A stretch of 64,000 nt of DNA from Vermamoeba vermiformis (lineage: Eukaryota; Tubulinea; Echinamoebida): the NCBI GenBank assembly GCA_045837725.1, contig JBEWZL010000272.1:186001-250000 (forward strand), read 5' to 3'. Positions 34,916-46,600 of the stretch are shown here, in pieces (position 1 is the stretch's first letter; every line of letters begins with the position of its first letter). The position numbers and the translations under genes are program-made. The notes beneath the pieces were generated by a model. The model worked only from the letters and a program-made list of their open reading frames with translations, searched no databases and was not told the DNA's origin.

Positions 34916-37900
34916 ATGGCACAAAGTAAAATTACGTAAGTAGTTTAAGGTAATATTTGCCGAGCTAATGCGTAATTGAACGCAGATCTTTCTTTGGAGG
35001 AGGAAAAAAGCCCGCCATTAAAGAGGAAAATAATACAAAACCGCTAGAAATTAAATCTGACCCAGAGGGTAAATATTCGAACGGTATACCTCAGTATTAA
35101 TTATTTCAGACGCTGAAAATAAAGTTGGCAGCACGTCACCAAAAAGAAAGGCAGATCCGACAACATCCTCACTTGCAGAGGTAAAATCTAAATATGAATA
35201 ATTAATAAAATTAATAAATTGTTTAGCCACCGAGTAAGAAGCAAAAAACAGGTACGAGATCAATATAAAAATGTGCTCCAGTTACTGCACCAATCTGTTG
35301 AAATATGCAATACAAATAATAATAATAATGAAATAGAATCGAAAGCACGAGGAATATTGACGTCGGATCCAAATTTTCCCGATCGCGAACCTGTTTATGG
35401 ACCTGTCCTGGATGCGTGGTGGCCTGAGGGCTCAAGGTATGAACCAATACGATTGATTAGCGTTGTTAAGCATATTATAGTGTCCCTTATATTCATCTGA
35501 GCCGCACATTTCAAGAGCTGGAAAAACATACGAAAAGGTAAGATCTAATCATGTCTGACATTTACTCGATTACTAACACTATTATTATCATAGAACTACT
35601 ATTTTGGAGCTGTTAACATTAATGTTCCTGCCTGTATTGAAATACTCGCCTGACGACTTCTTGTCCGTATTCTACTTGTGCGTGCATAAAGTACGTACTT
35701 TCGGTTGCCTTGTAATTTCCTTATATGGAAATATTTAACATTATTTTAATGTAGGTGGCACCTGTATGGGAAGGAGTAGAGTTAGGCGTTGGAGATTCAA
35801 TTCTGTTCAGCGCTATTGCCGAGGTAACTGGTCGGTCAACAGCGGAGCTGAGAAAAGATTTTGTAGCCCTGGGAGATTTAGGCGACGTTGCACAAGTACG
35901 TTTTACGAGCCAATTACACCATTTAAGGCTATAATAACCATATTTGTGCTTAGAAAAGTCGAAGTCATCAAAAAACAATGTTCACACCAAAACCTCTTTC
36001 GGTGCCACAAGTCTTTGCAGCGATGAAAGAAATAGCGTTCATGAAAGGCAATTCCGTACGTTATTAATATAGTCGAAAAATAATAGGGACTATAATTTAA
36101 TGAAGACTATAGTCACAAAAGCAAAAGAAAGATAAAATGAAAGGATTGCTCAGCAGTTGCCGTGAGGACGAAGCGAAGTTCATTTTCAGAACTCTTAGTG
36201 TACGTATATAAGTACGATATAATAGGAACAATAGTACGAACGTAAAATAGGGCAAATTACGAGTACGCATGTTAGAACGAACACTCATCGCTGCGCTAGC
36301 AAATGCATTGTATTATACGCAGAATGAGAGTGCATACCAGCAATTTCGTGCAATTGTTTCTCAAGGCAGTACGTATTTCGTTACTCACTTATTATACGAA
36401 TTATTAATTTTAAATTTTTTCTGTGCAGAGGCTGCCGATCTTATGGAGGTCATTGAAATTGACGATGATGAAGACCTCATTCTTCAGCCTAAGAAAGTTA
36501 AGAAGGCGAGCAAGACGGGTGCAAAAGAGAGCGAAGAATTGAAAGAAAAACTCCGCTGGGCTCAAGAAATATTACGCGTCGTGTTCAATGAAATGCCTTG
36601 CTACGACGAAATTATTCCGCTTTTGCTGGAGAAGAAATTATCCGAACTCGAAGGAAAATCATTCTTAAAGCCAGGTACGTAAAGTCTAACGCAAAAATTT
36701 CCTTTTATGGTAACTCACACGTGCATTATTTTTTAGGCTTCCCGTTGAAACCAATGTTAGCCAATAGAGCTGACGGTATTGCTGAAGTTCAAAAAAGATT
36801 CGGCGACAACGAATTCATTCTTGAATACAAATACGATGGTGAACGGGCACAGGTACTGAGGTTTATAAATTAATAACGAGACTAATACACTATCTTAGAT
36901 ACATAGAACAGATGATGGCTCAATTAAAATTTTCAGTCGTGCTTGTGAAGATCACACTAAGAAATTTCCCGACGTTTTGTTGATGCTGCCGGAAATTGTA
37001 AGTAATCTTTACTAATTACTTAGACCATACTAATTATTATGGTAGCTATTGTCTCCTGATACTACGTTCATCATTGACTGTGAAATCGTTGCAATTAAAG
37101 AAGACGATGCCGTTATGCCGCCAGCACCCGAAGCAGAAAAAATGACCGGGCCTGAAGAAGCGAAATCTTCTCGTGGATTTAACATTTTGCCGTTCCAATT
37201 GTTAGCTACAAGAGCACGAAAGGTTTGGGCAACTGGGACTGTTTCGGTTTTTGACGTTTTTATTGACACGTGTCATTTCGTAGGAAGTCAAGCTCGAAGA
37301 CATCAAGATTCGCGTGGCACTGTTTGCATTTGATATTTTATATCTCAATGGCCAGGTAACAAAATAACTTAATTTAATAGGCATGTAAATTAATACTAGT
37401 GTTCTTTTTGAAGTCGTTGATCAAGTTTCCGTTACATCAACGAAGAGAAAAGCTGTTGGAGAATTTTAAGATTGTTCCAGGGAAATTTCAGTTGGTCGAA
37501 TCGATCAGCAGCAAAAACAGCAGCGTGGAAGACATGAGCAACTTTTTGAAAAAAGCGATCGATGATAATTGCGAAGGCCTAATGTGCAAGATATTAGCTA
37601 CTGATGACGCGCACTATCAGCTCAGTAAGAGGTCGAATTCGTGGTTGAAAGTTAAAAAAGATTTTGCGGGCATGGTGGATTCGTTGGATCTGGTCGTGAT
37701 TGGCGGTTATTACGGACGAGGCAAACGAGTTGGAACATATGGATCTTACTTATTAGCTGTTTATGACAGCGACAACGATACATTTCAAGCTATTACTAAG
37801 GTACGTGCAAATGAGAGTTCGTTCACTGAACGCTACATTCATGAACGGCAAAAAAACTAATTTTTATCGATTTTAGTGCATGACTGGCTTTACGGACGAA

Positions 37901-38314
37901 TTTTTAAGTAGTACTGCACAATTCTTTGAAAATCATAAGCTAGCAGGACCTCCTACATATTATTTATGTTCGCCCAGTCAAGCACCTGATGTGTGGTTTG
38001 AGCCTGTACAAGTTTGGGAAATTCAATACGCTGACTTTTCGATATCGCCGGTACACAAGGCTGCCATAGGATTGGTCCGTATTGACAATATACAATATAG
38101 GTCCCTAGTATTATGCTAATATAGTGTTATTTAGGTTGAAGAAGATAAGGGCATATCAATTCGGTTCCCGCGATACATCAGATCTCGCGATGACAAAACT
38201 CCGGAGAATGCAACCACGGCTGATGAGATTGCCGAGATGTATCATAGACAGAATAGCAAGGTTGTTAATAGTCTTGGATCTAATAGTAATCGCAATGTAA
38301 ATACCGACGAGTAG
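34916..38314 (+). CDS. LIG1: DNA ligase I (ATP-dependent)
   Basis: The start ATG is at 34916 and the stop TAG at 38312-38314, with about 16 exons. The N-terminus MAQSKITSFFGG is a PCNA-interacting (PIP) box, QxxIxxFF, followed by a Lys-rich disordered stretch ([14 protein letters not shown]). The DNA-binding domain follows ([46 protein letters not shown]). The adenylation domain has the nucleotidyl-lysine in [10 protein letters not shown] (about 36827-36851), then [40 protein letters not shown] and [18 protein letters not shown] is the motif V lysine region, and the OB domain ([55 protein letters not shown]) completes it. It joins Okazaki fragments and seals repair nicks in the nucleus. Confidence 0.95.
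35719..35728. promoter_or_regulatory. CArG motif in a DNA ligase intron
   Basis: ccttatatgg set in the near-palindrome atttccttatatggaaat, which matches the Mcm1/SRF consensus including flanks. Confidence 0.4.
36701..36710. promoter_or_regulatory. CArG motif in a second DNA ligase intron
   Basis: ccttttatgg within aatttccttttatgg, about 25 bp after the donor site; identical over 15 bases to the string in the Band 7 intron at 24484-24498. Confidence 0.4.
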
Positions 38315-38432
38315 ATCCAAAAATAGAAACATGAAGATTTTGTCAACTCTTGATTATTTTATTTCTGAACGTTAACTCAATACCACACAAGACAATAATA
38401 TTATGCGAAGAGAATATTAAAATTGTATATAG

Positions 38433-39612
38433 ATGTTTTGGACCTTGATCTTGGTGGTTTGTATGGGATTAGGAGTTGGAGCAGCCTATCTTTACAAATT
38501 TAAGGTTACTGACCCTAAGAAAAATTATATACCGCCTCCTTCTGACGCGCTAATAGATCAAGCATTACCAACCGTAAGTCTTTGATCCAAAAAAACAAAA
38601 AATTATTCAAATAATTTCTAACGTATTATTAATAGGAAATAATGCATTTAATAATGCTAGAAAGTGATCTTCAAACGCTATTAAATATTTCTGAAGTCAG
38701 CAAGTATTGGAATTATTTATCAAACCAGGATTTCATTCGTGATCGCGTTTATAAGAAAGAGTACGTCATTATTAGAAAATATTAATATTAGTATTATAAT
38801 TAATGTGCATATAGAGGAAATTATAGGCCAACAAAAGAAGAATTTGAGGCGGATCAGCGACGAGAAAATAATACCAACTTTATTCCTTATGAGTCAATGC
38901 AATGGCTACAATACGATCGAGTAATACATATATGATATCGATTATAATAGGAAATATTATTAACTTGACTGTAGGAAACGCACCCTCCCCATTGGATCGT
39001 TGAAGATCTACATCTGTCGAAAAAACGCGATAAGAAGATTATAGACGCACCACTTCCAGTACTTTATGACTTCGAACGTAGTTTAGGATATATACCAAAC
39101 GGTGTTACTAGAGAAGTGCACACTCGCATGACAAAGTAAGTTCAATTTGTCGAACCACATCCAAAAAAGTGAGAATTTTTTCGAAACCAAGAATTATTTC
39201 ATAATAAGCAATTAATATAATTTTTAGGTATCTCGTTAAATTGAGATTGAACTCGGTCGCAATTACAGTACTCGACAATTGGAAATTTCGTGAAGGCGAC
39301 AACAAAGATCTGACGATTATTATTCCAAAACAACAAATTCAACCAGAATGGAAATTCATTCAACACGTGCCAGTGGAGATTATATCAGATATGATTGCAT
39401 TGTTACCTGGCGTTGTGTATCTTCGCAACATCGAGCGCTATCGTGTGATTGACAACAGAAAACTGATTGCAGGTACTTGATAAACTCAATTTAAATTAAT
39501 TAATTAAATTTAATTAGTTTAAAATTCCTGACTAAATTGTAATTTTAATTTGTCAGCAAATTACAAGTTCTTTCAATTGATGCAGCAATCTACATTTACT
39601 AAGTTCCACTAG
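38433..39612 (+). CDS. Membrane-anchored F-box-like protein
   Basis: Six exons (38433-38573, 38636-38760, 38815-38920, 38975-39135, 39228-39472, 39557-39612) give 277 residues, stop TAG. The protein begins with a transmembrane or signal-anchor helix (MFWTLILVVCMGLGVGAAYLY). Residues about 43-90 (LPTEIMHLIMLESDLQTLLNISEVSKYWNYLSN) read as an F-box: LPxEI, a leucine-rich middle and VSKxW. The rest (HPPHWIVEDLHLSKKRDKKII, VKLRLNSVAITVLDNWKF, PGVVYLRNIERYRVIDNR) is not recognised. An F-box tied to a membrane would place an SCF ligase at the ER or another membrane; this is inferred from sequence alone. The short last exon is the least certain part. Confidence 0.7.
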
Positions 39613-39703
39613 TACTCTTTTAAACAATATTTCCTAATTAGGAAGGTTGCCAAGGGATGATTATCTTGTAAACTTGCTTTTTCTCCTGCTCATACCATGC
39701 TTA

Positions 39704-40318
39704 ATGATGGATTTATGGACCATGCCAAGTGGATTTCAATACGTCATTTATTACATTATTGCAGTTGTCAGTGTCATTACTGTTTTTATATTTGCAGCTG
39801 TAGCTCTATGGCAAGGAAAGCAGTGGGAGTTAGTCAAGGGATTTATATTTTTTACGAGCATTATTTTGACTATATTGGCATTTGGACTAATTTTCACACC
39901 ATGGATGATCACCTTAAGAATTGGATTCTTTATTGCAACTCTTCACATTACGACACAATACTTTGTAAATACACACAAGTATATCATTCGATCTTACCAC
40001 AAATATGCACTTGCCATATTAGGCTATATTGGAATTATGATACTTTTTGTGCTGGACTGGAAGTTAATGGCAGATTCACTGAAAGACGGAACAACTTGGC
40101 CAACATTACTGTACAATTGCTTAATTTACTGTGGATTCATTGCATTTTTGTTCTATTTAAACTTTGGCAGAAACTCAACAAACCAATACATGCAACGAAC
40201 TTGGACCTTTAAAGGAGCAATGAAAATAGACAAGCCACTCAAGATCTATTTGATTGTAAGTGCACTAGTAAGTGTGCTACTTGCTTTGTGGGCACCAAAT
40301 TTGTACAAAGTACTGTAA
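39704..40318 (+). CDS. Polytopic membrane protein, unidentified, intronless
   Basis: A single open frame of 204 codons from ATG 39704 to TAA 40316-40318. The frame is also open upstream to a TTG at 39647, and an upstream exon is possible. Six or seven hydrophobic helices are visible (FQYVIYYIIAVVSVITVFIF, GFIFFTSIILTILAFGLIF, ITLRIGFFIATLHI, ALAILGYIGIMILFVLDW, LLYNCLIYCGFIAFLFYL, IYLIVSALVSVLLALW). Conserved-looking polar loops include NTHKYIIRSYHKY and NSTNQYMQRTWTF. I do not recognise the family. It is the only sizeable gene here with no intron, and it follows the F-box gene by only 91 bp. Confidence 0.7.
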   Translation: MMDLWTMPSGFQYVIYYIIAVVSVITVFIFAAVALWQGKQWELVKGFIFFTSIILTILAFGLIFTPWMITLRIGFFIATLHITTQYFVNTHKYIIRSYHKYALAILGYIGIMILFVLDWKLMADSLKDGTTWPTLLYNCLIYCGFIAFLFYLNFGRNSTNQYMQRTWTFKGAMKIDKPLKIYLIVSALVSVLLALWAPNLYKVL

Positions 40319-40566
40319 ATAAATGAACTGGAAATGAACGAGAAGATTTATTTGGTTGAACTCTGCAAACTCTAAACTTTGAATCTAACTCATAAATTGC
40401 AGCAACCTTGTAATGTCGGTGCTAGCTGTGATGCAGTGTAGGATTATAATTGGACTTAAACTGCGACTAAACGATCGTATTTTTGGCCTGGAAAAAATAA
40501 ATTTTTGCTCGAATTACATTGATCCACGAATTGCTTATCGAAGAGTTTAAATTTATATAAGCACAC

Positions 40567-43097
40567 TTATATACGATGCATCTCTTCCATATCTTCAGGA
40601 ATATGAAACTGTGTTTGCAGCTTTTGACTTTTTGTCTCGGGGATCAAAAACGTCGCACCAAATCCAGCTGCTGCAACAACCGCGCAAGCCAAAAACGTCA
40701 TACTATAGCATATGTAAGTATATATATAAAATGATATTATAATTATTCTAGTCTTACTTGTATCCAAAAGCGGAAGAAAAAGGTTCAAAAACAGATGCAC
40801 CAATAATTGCACCAATTTTTCCAGCAGCAGATGAAATTCCGTGACACGTGGCTCTAATTTCAGTAGGATAGGCTTCACTAGCTACGACATATGTCGTAGT
40901 ATTCGGACCAAAGTTCGAGAAGAAAAACGTCAGTGCGTAGACGACGACGAACAACCAGCCGATCTCGATCAGTTGTTTGTAGAGCAGACTCATCAATAGG
41001 AACAATATAGTGATAGCTGCAAATCCTGCATATTAAAAGAACACTATTAGTTGCATTCTATAAACATAAGAACCATTTTTAGATTCGGATCCGAAGTAAT
41101 TCAATTTCTTTTTCATTCACGAAAAATATTATAGACAGCACTTATTTCCATATATGGTAATAACATACCCATAAATTGAATCGGTCTTCGGCCCCATTTA
41201 TCGATCAAGAAGACGCTGACCCAATAGCCAGGAATGGACAGTATTGCAATGACCAATGACGAGACAGCAGTGCGGAATAATTTGTCTTCATCGGAGCCTG
41301 TTCCGCTGAGTCCGAGCAACATGAATACTGTCTCTTTGAACAGACCATTGCCATAAAAGGTAATGTCGAATAATAGCCACGTGCCTGCTGTTCCGAGCAG
41401 CACCAATTTATAATCCTATATTAACATAGTATATATAAGCATATTATATAAAAAATATAGCTAATGTTGTTTAGAAAATAAATTTCATTAAAAAAATCGA
41501 TTTTTTGGATCCGTGTTTGTACCTTGAAAATCAATCGTGCCGTGGCCTTGACAGAAGGTTTCATACTTTGACTCTTTTGGAACTGCACTGAGTCCTCGAG
41601 CCTCAAGCGGTAGTACAACGTGCACAAGCCCGGAATACCTCCGAAGCCTAATGTAATGCGCCAAATGTACTCCTCGGGCACGTGTAAGCCAACCAACAGC
41701 AACACTGCAAAAATAACGCAAATTAACATCATATTAATAACTTAAATAATAATATGTTATAGGGTAATATATAATGATATGGAAGAAGCATAAAGCTCAT
41801 ATAAAAAAAAATGAAATGCGGATGTACCTCCACTGTTAGCGAATTTTTTTGGATACTGCACGTGCACTAATATAGACATAAATGCGTCATACTTACCGAC
41901 AAGAGGAGCTAATAAATAACCGAATCCTTGCATCGCGAATACAATGGCCATCGTTCGTCCACGCGTCGCGGGATCCGTTGCGCCTTCAGCAGCGAGTGTC
42001 GCACTGAGTGGATATTCACCGCCAATGCCAAAGCCGAGAATTGTTCGGAATATGCCTAGTGTCAAATATATATACCTATAATATTATAATTAGTGCCTAA
42101 TCAATCAAATTACTTGATCAAAAAAAAAATTTTGTTCGGGATCAAAAAAAGCAGATCCGATTAAAAAAAATTATTCAATTTGCATATCACGCACGTTAAG
42201 TAGCAAGCGAAATTAAATTGTTTTTGGTTCAGTGAAATAAAAATGAACGGAAGATGGACTGGTTAGTGAGTTACGCACTGATTGGTCGGGAATGCAAATG
42301 CGCACAAAAATGCCATGACCGTGATGATAATCAACGTGATGAAAAACATTTTGCGACGCCCTATCTTATCACCCATAACACCGAAGAATAATTGTCCTAT
42401 CGTCGTTCCTAATAAACGAAAATGTTAGTATCGTTCCAAACAACTAATGGATTTTTCCTAATTTGGTAAGTCATTCTTGTTAATTAATTGAGTTCCAGTT
42501 GCGTTACTTTAATTGGCAAAAAAAATTCGCACGTGGAGCACGGGAAGTTAATTACCTAATAATACTGCTGTCGCGAGCAAGGCTTCTGCTGTCGTATTTT
42601 GTCCGTAAAGTCTTCGAATGATCACTAAAACGATGCCGATCACGAAGAGATCGTAAGCGTCGGTCATAAAACCGATTGAAATGACCAGCATGCGTACTGC
42701 TGGGCTTAATGGCTTCTTTTTGCTGCCAGATATGCCTTCTATATCTAATTCTGTGTCTGTTAAGCCCTAGAAAAAATCGTGTGTCAAAATCTAGAAATCC
42801 GGATCTCGAAAAATTCTTGCAATTTTTGTTAAAATAGAAATACCGTATTTGCGTATCCTTCATTCGATTCGATAAGTCCTTTTTTGACTTCTTTCTTTTC
42901 TGTTTTTGGATCGGTAAAGTCGTACCGACCCGGTCTATCATTTTCGTGTGTCGAATCGCCTAATTAATTAAAATTATGAAAATAATACTTAAAAAATTAT
43001 GGATAATACCATTGTTTAACATTACTTCGTCTTCTGATTCGCTGAAGTGAACTGCGATATTTTCTTCAAGCGGCACGCTCTCTGTTTCTTGATCCAT
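40567..43097 (-). CDS. Phosphate:H+ symporter of the major facilitator superfamily (PHO84/PHS type)
   Basis: The start ATG at 43097 opens [13 protein letters not shown] and the stop TAA is at 40567-40569; about ten exons, some 560 residues. After an acidic cytosolic N-terminus come twelve predicted helices with family signatures: [19 protein letters not shown] (helix 1), [18 protein letters not shown] (the MFS GxxxDxxGRR loop), [19 protein letters not shown] (the PHS GxGxGGEYP motif), [35 protein letters not shown], and [22 protein letters not shown]. This pattern is that of high-affinity phosphate transporters at the plasma membrane. The tail ends EDMEEMHRI. The gene converges with the one to its left across 248 bp. 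Confidence 0.88.
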
Positions 43098-43668
43098 TGC
43101 TGAATATTTGTTAATATTATTTCATTTATATGGGATATTATAGTAAGAGGGTCCGATTTTGTATTTGATCATTGTTTTTGAAAAGATCGGAACCGAATTT
43201 TTTAAAAAATTTATTTCGTTTTGTATTACTTGTCTAATTATCATTTATAGATTATTTTTACTATTTAAACAAATTTCTCGTCAAGACTTCCACTTACTCT
43301 TTATTTGGAGTGTAGATTAGCTTTGTATTTGTTTACTTATTCTAGAATAAATATTACGTTGAGAAGAGTTAGTATTTCTGCTGGTTACAGTGAATTCATC
43401 GTAGCGTGTGTTGCGTCTCTTCAATTAAAAGTTCCCTTTCGTTTTTTCGAATTTGTTCTTCCGAGGGTCTTAAAGTGTGAAGCCGATCAGGCCGGCTGAA
43501 AGTCTCCAGTTTTCTTTTTTAACGTCTATCAGTGCATCACATAGGCGTCATGTATTATTACATTACGTTTCTTTTATTTACAACAAAAAAACTAGCGAAT
43601 TCAGGTCGCTACAAAAATGGTTGGATGTCGCTTCGTCAAGGTATTTACAAATCAATTCAAATAAGCGA
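43098..43668. other. Intergenic region between the phosphate transporter and the Zn2Cys6 gene
   Basis: About 570 bp that must include the transporter's promoter and the 3' flank of the Zn2Cys6 gene. I see no clear gene or repeat. The alternative, longer reading frame of the Zn2Cys6 gene would run to 43578. Confidence 0.5.
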
Positions 43669-46600
43669 CTATTGTTGCGGATGATTGACGACATATAATG
43701 TTTGCGGCTGGTTGATAGTAATCGTTTGATAAATCGTGTGCGTATTAACGTACGGCGTCGTATAATTTCCTTCCTTGAAATGCGCGGGCGTGTAGTAGAC
43801 CGGATCCCCGCATTGCCTTCAATTTCCTTAGCCTTAAGTGCAGCATTGTGAATCATAAAGTTCGCTCCTGGTGCATGAGGGTTGTACACGTTCTGCTGCG
43901 GATTCATAATGGTCAGATTTCGACCGTCGTAACTTTGAACAGCTTGAGCAGGGACGTAGACATTAGTACCGTGGTCAGAGGTCGAGTCAGAGATATATGA
44001 CGTGTAGTTGGGCGATGAAGGCACGCTAGTCACAGCCAATGGATCCGGTTCGGCTTCTGAATCTTGCATAGGATCCGAGGGACTTTGACTGGCATAGGAC
44101 GTCAAAGCGGATACAGGATTGACGAACTGATGCATGGCACTAGTCTTTTCAATCTCGTCGGCTGGTGAAGGCACGAGACAGTCTGGAATCACGACCAAAT
44201 GTTTCAACGGACACAGGGGGTTTTCACCTCTCGTCAGGCCCTTGAGATGATGCAAACATGCACGCGCCAAATCAAACTTGCCCGAGTAGACGTTCAGTAT
44301 GCCTTCAATCTATAGTCATAATAAATAAATTGTTAGTAAAGTGAAGATATGGTTCAAAAAGCGAAGGATCTGGCGCGACTAAAAAATTGCGCAAAACTGA
44401 ATCATGCGCTTGTGCTAAATGCACTTGCAACAATTCATTGAGCGTTAATTTAATTCCGCCATGCCATTAAATCAATAGTTATTCCGCCAAAAGATTTTGT
44501 GACACGCGTCATAATCATCGCAGATCCAGCGATAACTAGCGCATCTAGCGCAATTGTGTCTGCATAAGGATAATATACCACTTCATATTTAAATAATGAC
44601 CGTATTAACGCGTAAAATAAGCTTCATAAGAATTCCAAAAAAAAGTTATTTGGTGCCGTACCTGCTGTTCCAGATCGTAGTCTCTCATCGCGAGTGCGAA
44701 CTGTCCCACAACAAAGTACAACGAGATGAGCATGAACTGGTCTTGGAAGTGTTTGTACTGATAGAACTTCTTGATCACACTCGAGCACAGCGTCTTTGCG
44801 TACGTAAAGTTTTGGATCAGCACGTGGTACCAAGCCTTGTAGATCTCAGCGCGGCACTCAGTCTCCATCCTATAGTGCCATACTATTAGTACCGTATTAT
44901 CATCGTAAACCGCCCGTTCTAATAATAGTGCCAGTCAAACTTCAAAAAAAGTTAAAAATATTTTGGATCCACAAAGACGCCGTTGCAGATCTTAATATGA
45001 AATTCTAATATAGATATATAAGATAGTAGTACTTACTTAATCTGAGTATTAATAGTGTTCTTATTGATCAACGTAACTTTCTCGAGTTCGTTGCTGATAT
45101 GAGGAATCATGCCTGATGTTCGAACATCGTTAAAAAAATCATCGCGTCTCTTATTGATGGTGTTGAACTTGGTCAGTTGGTGTTTAACCTAATTAGGAAA
45201 TGATTAGCGAAACTATAGTTTGAGGTACAATACGCGACCAAAAATCGGATCCTATTTGCACTTTTAACTTGACAATTCTATCACGTATCATAATCGGTTG
45301 TAAATAGTTTAGAAGGTATGATATATAGAGGTGCCAGGTGAAGTTCACAAAAGAACGACATGAGGATTTTTGGTCCAAAAATGGCAAATTCAAATTTAAA
45401 ATCAAGTAGGAATTATTCAAAAAATCGGATACAATAAGAAATAAAGAATAACGTTGTATACTAATAAAATTTAACGCTCGATTATTTCAAATTAATCGAA
45501 GTAGTTAGTTGGAACTCAATTTAACGAAAGGTAACGGATCGCTTTGTTGTCATCAAATACTAAGATAATATGACTAAAGGTAGTCTACTTACCTTGAATA
45601 ATAACCGATAGATATCCAATAATGTATTATGATAGCTCTTTGGAATAACACCGTCGAGTGAATCGATTAATCGTTGTGCATCAGGTCTATAATCCAATAA
45701 GATTAATACCACGATTATTATACTATTATAGTCAGTAGAATGGAATCGCGTAACTACAAAAGGAAAAATTTCTCGTGATCTGAACGAAACTAATTACGAG
45801 CTGTTACACGAGCTTAGAGCACCTTCAATATTTAAAATAACTATATATGTCACTTGACTTACGTGCTAGGACTAACGCTAGACAGCCACAAGTTGATCCA
45901 CTGTCCGATCTGGCGCGTGTCCACGATCAGACCCTCATTGCCCTCCACGTTGTTATTTTTCAAGCGCCATTTAGCATCAGCATTGGAAGGTGGGTTATTG
46001 AATAGATGTGTTTGCACTTTGAGGTAATACGACCTTGACGATAACATTTCACCACGAGCAACGTAAAACAAGCCAAGATTGTAGTACGAGGCGATAACGA
46101 CCGGATCTCGCAGATCTGTTAACTCTGCTGCGTATTTGCTGCGTATAAATACCATTAATACCTCTGTTTTTGAATTACTGCTATTTTAATGCTTACGCAG
46201 CGTGAGTGATAAAGCGATCTGCCTTGCCAGCAGCGCCGAGTGTAAGAGCTCCGTGACCGAGCATTGTATATGTTAACATTACCAAAGGCATCCCTAATAA
46301 ATGAATATGATTAATACCCGTCTATTACCACTTGATATCTTGCTACAATGACGCTAAAGTATGGATGCGATCCGACAAAAAAAATAGCGCGTGAGTTTTG
46401 CAAACGAGGTGATATTGTCAAAATATATACTACAGTAGTACTTACGATCTTCGGTAACAAAATTAGCAGGATTAAGCATGATTTTAACTCCTGTAAAAGG
46501 CTGGACCCAGAAGTTGTATTGGTCGACCAAATATTGAATATCGCACGACGTTTGCAGCCACATCGCGTTGTAAATATGGAGCATTCTCTATAAATACAAG

